Position numbers and translations under genes: made by a program. Below the pieces are notes generated by a model. That model searched no databases. It was given only the letters and a program-made list of their open reading frames with translations, and was not told the origin of the DNA. From Begonia masoniana (taxonomy: Eukaryota > Streptophyta > Magnoliopsida > Cucurbitales > Begoniaceae), in the NCBI GenBank assembly GCA_022432975.1, contig CM039515.1:21594923-21658922 (forward strand): a stretch of 64,000 bases of DNA, in the 5' to 3' direction. This document shows, in pieces, positions 56,229 to 64,000 of this stretch; positions within the stretch are counted from its first letter, which is position 1, and every line of letters begins with the position of its first letter.

Positions 56229-56890
56229 TCAGAAACGAATGCATATGCAACTGAGATGAGAAAGTAGAAATTTGCATGTTTAGGGATTCATGTTCAGCAT
56301 TTCATTTCATTACTGCTTTACTTACCTAGCTTTAGGCTAATAGATGATTTTTGTGATGTAGGTGCTGAGCTTTCAACAAGTGAATTCCTTGAGTTTACTG
56401 AGGAATAGGTGAAGTTGGAGGAGCACTACTATGATACAGTTAGGTGCTATGATGAGGCGGTTTAACTTTTGTCTGAAAGATAGATTCAGTGGTTAGGTAT
56501 TCTGATGAAGTGTTCTGAGAATTTTAATGATAGTAGAAGTTTGATACTTCTTTTAACGCTTCTGTGATCTACTTTTCTTGATTTAGAAATTTGATTTGAT
56601 TTCTATTGTAGCTTGCTATTCTGAATTTTTAAGAATTGCGGATTTGTGTTGATTAGAATGATTTCAGCAAAATGTACAAAATCGTTAGCAGTCGGATTTA
56701 CTCCTTGTTAGAGTCTCTTTTGGTCTATCCGTAGAAGTTGGGTGTTTTGTCTACCGGCAGATCTTGGAGGATTGAATCATCGGACTGACGTCATCGAAAG
56801 ATGTCTTCAGTAGAAGCCATCGGAAGATGTAGGCAGTAAATTTGTCGTTTAGTGATCGGGCGATGTGTTTTGTTGTGAGTGTATAATAAG

Positions 56891-57535
56891 TTTTGTCGTT
56901 TTGTGACCGGTGTAAGTTAGATGAATGAATCATCCGGCTTACGGCATCGGTAGATGTGTATAATAAATTTTGTCGTTTTGTGACCGGTGTGAGTTAGATG
57001 AATGAATCATCCGGCTTACGTCATCGGTAGATGTGTATGATAAGTTTTGTTGTTTTGTGATCGGTGTAAGTTAGATGAATGAATCATCCGGCTTACGTCA
57101 TCGGTAGATGTGTATAATAAGTTTTGTCGTTTTGTGACCGGTGTAAGTTAGATGAATGAATCATCCGGCTTACGTCATCGGTAGATGTGTATGATAAGTT
57201 TTGTTGTTTTGTGATCGGTGTAAGTTAGATGAATGAATCATCCGGCTTACGTCATCGGTAGATGTGTATGATAAGTTTTGTTGTTTTGTGATCGGTGTAA
57301 GTTAGATGAATGAATCATCCGGCTTACGTCATCGGTAGATGTGTATGATAAGTTTTGTTGTTTTGTGATCGGTGTAAGTGGTGTAAGTTAGATGAATGAA
57401 TCATCCGGCTTACGGCATCGGTAGATGTGTATAATAAATTTTGTCGTTTTGTGACCGGTGTGAGTTAGATGAATGAATCATCCGGCTTACGTCATCGGTA
57501 GATGTGTATGATAAGTTTTGTTGTTTTGTGATCGA
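56891..57535 (+). repeat. 77-bp tandem array at the 3' side of LTR C
   Basis: Units begin TTTTGTCGTTTTGTGACCGG, then GTTAGATGAATGAATCATCC, GGCTTACGTCATCGGTAGAT. Exact 77-bp steps run from 56891 to 57353. One unit there has a small internal duplication (GTGTAAGTGGTGTAAG) and the last copy is partial near 57516, about nine in all. It corresponds to the zone that expanded into the 35-, 25- and 61-bp arrays elsewhere. Confidence 0.9.
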
Positions 57536-57876
57536 AGGAAGCCTTCATTTTCTGTTTCCACCCTTTTTCGTTGACTTTGTTTAGCAGCAGATGTGTTTGA
57601 CTCTTACGATTTTCAAGTTTTCACGCTTAAGTCTCGATCTCTTCTGCCCGAATTATTTCTTAATATTTTAACCGATTATTCAAACATTGTATTATAGCTT
57701 TGCTTAATTTTGTTCCGCTCAAAAGAATCTTTGCTGCAAGTTTTTAAATGTTTTGAGATTTTAGAAAATGTCAAATTTGACTTCCGAGCAAAGTTTCAAA
57801 TTTGGTCCAAAGTTTATTAGTTATGTTCGGATTATGAGTAACAAACTGGGTTCAGAGAACTCGGGGCGTTACAGTA

Positions 57877-57888
57877 TGGTATAATAGA
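57877..57888 (+). other. Degenerate primer binding site of element C
   Basis: TGGTATAATAGA keeps the first six bases of TGGTATCAGAGC but has four changes after that. Combined with the coding breaks, it suggests that this copy can no longer prime efficiently. Confidence 0.7.
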
Positions 57889-57956
57889 TATTCAGTTAAA
57901 CCGTTCAAAAGATTACTCATCAGTGCCGATCGTCGCATGGGAGCACTCCAACAACT

Positions 57957-58016
57957 GTAAGTGTTTATTTTAGCCTTAGTTATTAGATGTTTATAAGAGT
58001 AGTTAACCCTGTGCAG
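57957..58016 (+). other. Putative leader intron of element C
   Basis: GTAAGTGTTTATTTTAG donor side and CCTGTGCAG acceptor bracket 60 bases directly upstream of gag. Position and borders match the gag-only elements. Confidence 0.5.
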
Positions 58017-58029
58017 GAAATCTAGTAAG

Positions 58030-59589
58030 ATGTCTAGACGACCGAGAAGACCAAGAGTACCAAGAGAGATGCCCAACTTGAGAGCTGAGGAAGATCCTAG
58101 CATGATTAGGCAGCTGACAGATCTGGTGCGTCAGCAAAAAGACTTAGTGCGTCAGCAGTCCGATCAGTTAGGTGTGCTGTTGAATCGAGAGGTACAAGGA
58201 AGTGCCAACTGAGTTCTAGCAATGAACATTCTGGAGATAGATTTAGGAGGCTACGACCACCCACGTTTGATGGACAGTCGTCTGATCCGGTTATTGCTGA
58301 AGGGTGGCTTAGAAAGAGTGAGAGTATGTTTAGGTGTTCCAACATTGGAGAAGGAGACAAGGTCACGTTGGCAACGTTTCATTTGGCTGGTGATGCTCAA
58401 CTCTGGTGGGAAACAATAGAGACCACCACTGATATTTTGGCGATGACTTGGTCACAATTCAAGGACATTTTCTATGAGAAGTATTTTAGCAGCACTGTTC
58501 AAACTGCAAAGAAGTTGGAATTTCTGAACTTGAAGCAGACAGGGTCTGTGGCCGAGTACAGTAGGCAATTCGAGTCCCTGTCCAGGTTTGCTGGACATTT
58601 CGCTCACACCAGAGGATAAGGTGTTCAAATTTGTGCATAGGCTGAAGCCAAAAATTTACCGAGGAGTTAAATTTTGTGGTATTAAAGGCTTGACATTCAG
58701 TTAAGTTGTGTCTACTGCTCTGGAAGTGGAAGAAGCTGAAAGGAAGTGTACTGGACCAAAGGAAGTCCCACAAAAGTTTATCCAGCCACATCAACAAAGA
58801 GGAATGAAGAGGCAAAGTGAAGGCCAGAATAACCAAGGAACAGGAGGAAAGATGCAGAATTTCGGGAAATTTCCCCAGTGTCCTAAGTGTTCGAAGAACC
58901 ACTCGGGTGAGTGTAGATTAGGCTTTGGGAAGTGTTTTAACTGCGAGGAGGTTGGGCACACAATCAAAGAATGCCCGAAGCCTAGAATCACCAGATGCTA
59001 CAATTGTAACAAGGTCGGCCATATTAGCAGAGACTGCCCAGCTTCTAAGAGTGGCACTATCATGATTAAACCGAGGATATTCTCCATGATAGAGTCGGGT
59101 GATGAACAGCCCGCTGTTGTATCAGGTACTATATTGATCAACTCTATACCTGCTTTTACTTTAATAGACTCTGGTGCAACACATTCATTTATAGCATCTG
59201 CATTTGCTGTTAAGCTAGATGTACAACCTACGCCATCTGAACATATGTTTAATGTCACGTTTCCCTCTGGTGAATGCATGAACTCTAGCCGAGTGATACT
59301 TAATAGTGTGGTGATAATGGGAAACAAGAATTTACCTGCTGATCTCATTATTATGGATATAATGGGATTTGATGTAATCCTAGGAATGGACTGGTTGTTT
59401 AAGCACCACGCCACAATTGATTGTAGGACTGGAATAGTTAGCTTCCAACCCCCTGGTAGTTTGAAACATACCTTTCAAGCTTCGAAGAAGAATAAGGAAA
59501 TATTTGTGATGACTTCTATTAACACTAGACCTTCCCCATGTGGAGAGTATTCGTGCTTCTTAGCTAGTGTTTTAGACACCAACTTGTAG
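58030..59589 (+). pseudogene. gag: Gag-protease region of element C, broken
   Basis: It starts MSRRPRRPRVPRE at 58030 with a QQKDLVRQQSDQL coiled-coil-like segment. A stop and frame change at about 58210 are followed by the gag core (QLWWETIETTTD, SLSRFAGHFAHT). Another frameshift falls near 58612 and a stop near 58703. From 58708 the frame is open: a CPKCSKNHSGEC finger, knuckles CFNCEEVGHTIKEC (58932-58973) and CYNCNKVGHISRDC (58996-59037), then an aspartic protease with LIDSGATHSF (active-site Asp at 59167-59169). It ends at a TAG (59587-59589), where the pol frame has already opened in another phase. Gag builds the particle and protease cuts the polyprotein. Confidence 0.9.
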
Positions 59590-61445
59590 GGAAGGCAAAT
59601 CCACAAAATATCTTAGTTGTCCAAGACTTTCCTGATGTATTCTTAGATGACCTTCCTGGTTTGCCGCCAGATAGGGAAATTGAATTTGTTGTAGATGTTT
59701 ACCCCGGCGCAGAGCCCGTGTCTAAAAATCCATATAGGCTAGCACCAACAGAACTAAAAGAATTAAAGAAGCAGTTGCAGGATCTGTTGGAGAAAGGGTT
59801 CATACGTCCTAGCTTTTCACCGTGGGGTGCACCTGTCCTTTTTTTCAAAAAGAAGGATGGATCGATGCGGATATGCATTGATTATCGGGAACTAAATAAG
59901 CTAACTGTCAAGAACAAGTATCCATTGCCAAGGATTGATGATTTATTCGACCAACTTAATGGTGCAAGAGTCTTCTCTAAAATTGATCTAAGGTCAGGTT
60001 ACTATCAATTGAAAGTTAAATCTGAAGATATCCCAAAGACTACCTTTCGCACAAGGTACGGACATTATGCGTTTTTGGTTATGTCCTTTGGATTGACAAA
60101 TGCACCAGCAGCCTTCATGGATCTTATGAATAGGGTGTTTCATGAGTATTTGGACAAGTTTGTCATTGTGTTTATAGATGACATTTTAATCTATTCACGT
60201 ACTAACGACGAGCATGCAAGACATTTGAGTTTGGTGTTAGGAGTACTTAGACAGCACCAACTTTATGCTAAGTTTTCCAAGTGTGAGTTTTGGTTGGACA
60301 GAGTTCACTTTCTTTGCCATGTGATCTCTGAAGATGGGATATCTGTCGATCCAGCCAAGTTTCAAGCAGTTAAGGAGTGGCCCCAACCGAAGAATGCTAC
60401 AGATATTCGGAGTTTCCTTGGGTTAGCAGGATACTACAGGAAATTTATTGAAGGATTCTCGAAGATTGCTACACCCCATACTCGGTTAACTAGGAAAAAC
60501 ATTAAGTATGCATGGACTGAGGAATGTGAATCCAATTTCCAGACTTTGAAACAGAAACTAACCAATGCCCCAATATTAACCCTTCCTGTTGAAAATGGTA
60601 AATTCAGCATTTATTGTGATGCTTCCAAAATTGGTCTTGGATGTGTGTTGATGCAAGATGGTAAGGTAATAGCCTATGCTTCTAGACAGTTGAAAATACA
60701 TGAGAAGAATTACCCTACACATGACATAGAATTAGCTGTAGTGGTATTTGCACGTAAGATTTGGAGGCATTACTTGTATGGACAAACTTGTGAAATATTC
60801 TCGGACCATAAAAGTCGGAAATATATCTTCACACAGAAGGAATTAAATATGAGGCAACGTCGATGGTTGGAATTCGTAAAGGATTATAATTTTGAGATTA
60901 AGTACCATCCCGGCAAAGCAAATGTTGTGGCAAATGCTTTGAGTAGAGTAACGACATCAACACCAACTATGATTTTCGATATGCCATTAGCCTTAGAGTC
61001 TGAATTTCAAAGGTTTAATCTAGAGGTAGTATCAAGTGTATCAGCTATACTTTTAGCCATAACCTTAAAGCCTACTATTCTGGAGAAAATAAAGAAAGCT
61101 CAGACGAATAATGACGAGTGTAACAAGTACAAGTTAAACATGGATTCTACAGACAAATCAGATTTTAACTATTCTGTTGATGGAATTCTTAAGTTTAGAA
61201 ATAGATGGTTTGTTCCTGCCATTAAAGAACTTCGAGATGAGATTCTTTCCGAAGCACATTCTTCCAGATTCTCTGTTCACTCTGGGAATACAAAGATGTA
61301 CAAGGATCTTAAAAAGCATTATTGGTGGCCAAGTATGAAAAGGAGTGTGGCAGAGTATGTAGGATCATATTTGTGTTGTCAACAGATTAAAGCTGAGCAT
61401 CAGAGACCTTCGGGAACATTGCAACCCTTACCAGTCCCCAAATGA
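59583..61445 (+). pseudogene. pol: Pol of element C: reverse transcriptase, RNase H and integrase zinc region
   Basis: This frame is open from before 59583 (there is no need for its own start; it should follow protease by readthrough of one polyprotein). Reverse transcriptase includes [29 protein letters not shown] and the catalytic FIDD (Asp codons 60177-60182). RNase H follows with [11 protein letters not shown] (Asp 60618) and the SDHKS...[14 protein letters not shown] end. The integrase N-terminal zinc region ([20 protein letters not shown]) is present, but SYLCCQQIK has Tyr where the first Cys of the CxxC pair is expected. A TGA at 61443-61445 replaces the Trp expected at the start of the integrase core. 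RT copies RNA to DNA and RNase H removes the RNA strand. Confidence 0.93.
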
Positions 61446-62288
61446 AAATGGGAGCAAATAACGGTGGATTTTGTGGTAGGATTGCCTAGGACAACGAGAG
61501 GACATGATGCAATTTGGGTGATTGTGGATCGTCTAACCAAATCTGCTCATTTCCTGCCCATAAAGATGACATACTCGATGGATCAGCTTGCTGAATTATA
61601 TGTGCAAGAGATTGTTAGGTTACATGGAGTTCCAGGTACCATAGCTTTTGACCGAGATTTTCGATTCACATCTAAGTTTTGGAAGAGTTTGCACAAGGCT
61701 ATGGGAACACAGCTTAGTTTTAGCACAACTTTTCACCCTGAAACAGACGGACAGTCCGAGAGAACTATTCAGACCTTAGAAGATATGCTCCGTGCATGCA
61801 TACTATATTTTCAAGGATCGTGGAGTAAATATTTATCACTAGTGGAATTTTCCTATAATAACAGTTTTCAGGCAACAATAGGAATGGCACCTTATGAGGC
61901 ATTGTATGGATGTAAATGCAGATCTCCTTTGTACTGGGATGAAGTTGGTGAAGCACAGTTGCTTGGTTCTGATATTGTGCAACAAACTGTTGAGAAGGTT
62001 GCCCTCATCCGCCAGAGGATCTTAACAGCTCAAAGCCGACAGAAAAGCTATGCCGACAGAAGACACAGAGAATTAGAGTTTGAAGTAGGTGATGAAGTTT
62101 TTCTTAAGATATCTCCATTCAAAGGAGTTGTGAGATTTGGTAAGAGAGGCAAGTTGAACCCCAGATTTATTGGCCCCTTTTCAATCTTAAAAAGGATCGA
62201 GAAGGCAGCTTACGAATTACAGCTACCCACCTCTATGGAAGGAATCCATAATGTGTTCCATGTATCTATGTTGAAGAAGTGTATATGA
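61446..62288 (+). pseudogene. pol: Pol of element C: integrase core and GPF region
   Basis: This is the same frame as the RT segment, after the TGA. The catalytic triad can be placed: first Asp in [12 protein letters not shown], or in the preceding DFVVGLP segment; second in [12 protein letters not shown]; and Glu in [13 protein letters not shown]. Then come [19 protein letters not shown] and the C-terminal [12 protein letters not shown] (GPF/Y motif) with [15 protein letters not shown] at 62286-62288 ends it. The order RT-RNase H-IN places the element in Ty3/gypsy. Integrase inserts the DNA copy into the genome, making the 5-bp target duplications seen around other copies. Confidence 0.93.
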
Positions 62289-62507
62289 GATCCATCACAA
62301 ATTGTGGAACAGTAGAGTATTGAAGTTCATCCTACCCTTGCATATGAGGAGAAACCAGTAAGGATCCTAGACTATGCTGTGAAAGTGTTGCGCAACAAAG
62401 AAGTCCCACTGGTGAAAGTCTTATGGCTTAATCAGAACATAGAGGAGACAACTTGGGAGCGCCAGCAAGACATGATGGACAAACATCCAGAATTATTCAG
62501 GTACTGA
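62289..62507 (+). pseudogene. pol: Chromodomain-like end of Pol, element C
   Basis: This continues in frame after the TGA at 62286; another stop (TAG) lies at 62313-62315. The segment PVRILDYAVKVLRNKEVPLV, then KVLWLNQNIEETTWERQQDM and a final HPELFRY-stop at 62505-62507, has the layout of the chromodomain at the C-terminus of chromovirus (Tekay/Del-type) integrases. It is known in that clade for steering insertion to heterochromatin. This is the best evidence for the clade. Confidence 0.85.
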
Positions 62508-62528
62508 ATTTTGAGGACAAAATTCTTT

Positions 62529-62542
62529 TAAGGAGGGTAGAT
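62529..62542 (+). other. Polypurine tract of element C
   Basis: TAAGGAGGGTAGAT directly precedes TGTAACACCC, the same motif as in the gag-only elements. Confidence 0.9.
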
Positions 62543-64000
62543 TGTAACACCCGGTTCTGTCAAACCGCTTCTCTATTTTTTTTAATTAGTGGCACACTTT
62601 ATATGGTAATAATAAAAGTAGGGTTAATAGATGACTAGGCGAGCGCATAAGGGTAATTAAAAATTTAAAAGTGGATAACGTATTTAAGGAAAGAGGTTTT
62701 GGGTTTAATGCATTGTAGCAACCGCTGTTTCCTAAATCATTTTCGACTCTCAGCTCCTCAGCTCAGTAGAGTTCGCTAGGAGGTCCTTCTACGAGTTTCC
62801 CTTCGACTTAGGTGAGTTTTACTAAGGTATCTTACTGCATTATGATTATAGACGATAGAGGAGTATCGTAGATGCATGTTCTTTCGAAATGCAGGGCGTA
62901 GGAGTTGAGTCGGGTCTCGTAGGAATCGGGAATGCACAAAGGACAGAGTCTCAAACTAGCTCCTAGGATTTCTGAACGGTATAGGATGAGGTTAGTGAAG
63001 ATATAATTGGTATTCTGTTTATGACTCTAGGTGAGCAAAGCTTCCAAAGTAGTTGAAACCGAGCTTTTCCAAGGAGCCAGGTAAGTAAAGTATGCTTGTG
63101 CCTACGGGCTTACATCACAAAATAGTAGGATTGTGTTTGTATGTCATGCATCATATTTTGTAAATATATGAAAACCAACTTACATGAAATGGCATGGTAA
63201 GGAATGAACAGACTGTAACAGTTTTTAAGGGAACTAATCCGCCCCTTAATCAAGAGAGAGGACGTATGACTTTGAAGGAAGTGATCCAAACCCCAATTTC
63301 ACACGGGGATCTGAACAGTTGTTAAGGGAACTAATCCGCCCCTTAATTAAGAGAGAGGATGTATGACTTTGGGAGAAGTGATCCAACTCCCAATTTCACA
63401 GGGCGATTATATCAGAAACGAATGCATATGCAACTGAGATGAGAAAGTAAAAATTTGCATATTTAGGGATTTATGTTCAGCATTTCATTTCATTACTGCT
63501 TTACTTACTTAGCATTAAGCTAATAGATGAGTTTTGTGATGTAGGTGCTGAGCTTTCAACAGGTGAATTCCCTGAGTTTAGTGAGGAATAGGTGAAGTTG
63601 AAGGAGCACTTCTTTGATACGGTTAGGTGCTCTGATGAGGCGGTTTAACTTTTTTCTGAAAGAGAGTTTTCAGCGGTTAGGTATTCTGATGAAGTGTTCT
63701 GAGAATTTTAATGATAGTAAAAGTTTGATACTTCTTTTAACGCTTCTATGATCTTCTTTTCTGGATTTGGAAATATGATTTGATTTCGATTGTAGCTTGC
63801 TATTATGAATTTTTAAGAATTGTGGATTTGGGTTGATTAGAATGATTTCAGCAAAATGTACAAAATCGTTAGCAGTCGGATTTACTCCTTTTTAGAGTCT
63901 CTTTTGGTCTACCGGTAGAAGTTGGATATTTTGTCCACCGACAGATGTTGGAGGATTGAATCATCCGACTGACGTCATCGGAAGATGTCTTCAGTAGAAG
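62543..64000 (+). mobile_element. 3' LTR of element C, cut by window end
   Basis: It starts TGTAACACCC and runs to the window edge, collinear with 55359-56817. TATA-like TATTTAAGG is at 62681. An 18-nt microexon-like block (63545-63562) ends CAACAG before GTGAAT; the 5' LTR has CAACAAGTGAAT there, so its donor is mutated. TGACGTCA is at 63970-63977. The 77-bp array and LTR end lie beyond the window. Confidence 0.93.

Larger units (their letters stand above)
55359..57873 (+). mobile_element. 5' LTR of element C
   Basis: It starts TGTAACACCC and ends GTTACA before a degenerate PBS; 2515 bp. It contains a TATA-like TATTTAAGG (55497), a donor after GACTTAG near 55628, an exon-like block ending CCAG|GTAAGTAAAG near 55894, two 98-bp repeats (56040-56228), TTACCTAGCTTTAGGC near 56320, and a 77-bp array (56891-57535). 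The first 1458 bp align with the 3' LTR with scattered substitutions and few indels, so the element is not recent. Confidence 0.93.

Overview
This window looks like repeat-rich heterochromatin of a flowering plant, probably a eudicot; the species cannot be named from the sequence. The evidence is plant-type Ty3/gypsy LTR retrotransposons with an initiator-tRNA-Met primer binding site (TGGTATCAGAGC), LTRs of 2.5-3 kb (up to 5.6 kb when expanded) with TGTAAC...GTTACA ends, and a gag-PR-RT-RNase H-IN-chromodomain polyprotein of chromovirus (Tekay/Del-like) type. I found no ordinary host gene, tRNA, rRNA or CRISPR array. Nearly every base can be assigned to nested retrotransposons or to tandem arrays that grew inside their LTRs.

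Layout. 1-21623 is element 1: the end of its 5' LTR (type A), PBS, leader intron, a gag cut by a 9.4 kb minus-strand composite insertion (2121-11503) made mostly of 35-bp and 25-bp tandem arrays, then a non-coding tail cut by a 5.6 kb solo LTR (type D, 12428-17996, TSD TAGAG), then PPT and 3' LTR A. Element 1 appears to sit inside the 5' LTR (type B) of element 2, whose remnant is 21624-21979. Element 2 carries a minus solo LTR in its leader (type E, 22040-24554), a solo LTR in its leader intron (type F, 24605-27263, TSD TCTAG), and a complete minus-strand gag-only element in its gag (type H, 27425-36298, TSD GAACG). A segment of about 7.4 kb, running from inside LTR A through gag and tail and already holding the E insertion, has been tandemly duplicated; the second copy is 38744-51799 and has its own later insertion (type G solo LTR, 42078-44545, TSD CTACT, followed by a noisy second copy with a 27-unit 61-bp array). 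LTR B follows at 51814-53063, then a minus LTR F-type fragment, about 600 bp of unassigned sequence, a type C LTR fragment, and finally element C (55359 to the window end), the only copy with pol.

How the parts relate. The four gag regions outside element C have no pol, only a conserved non-coding tail of about 1.5 kb. They look like non-autonomous relatives that would need proteins from an element such as C. All Gag/Pol reading frames that can be followed end to end are broken by stops or frameshifts, so nothing here is clearly autonomous today.

Most notable pattern: LTR families that differ over most of their length share one architecture. It consists of a promoter, a 5' intron, a 45-70 nt exon-like block ending in CCAG|GTAAGT, an intron-like segment holding a family-specific tandem repeat, a branch-site-like TTACTAAGCATTAGGC, an acceptor, and an 18-nt (14-15 nt in two families) microexon-like block ending AG|GTGA. 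A second repeat zone near the 3' end of several LTRs, built on the core TTTTGTCGTTTAGTGACCGG, has been amplified with periods of 35, 25, 61 and 77 bp. Splicing and function are inferences; the sequence conservation is directly visible.
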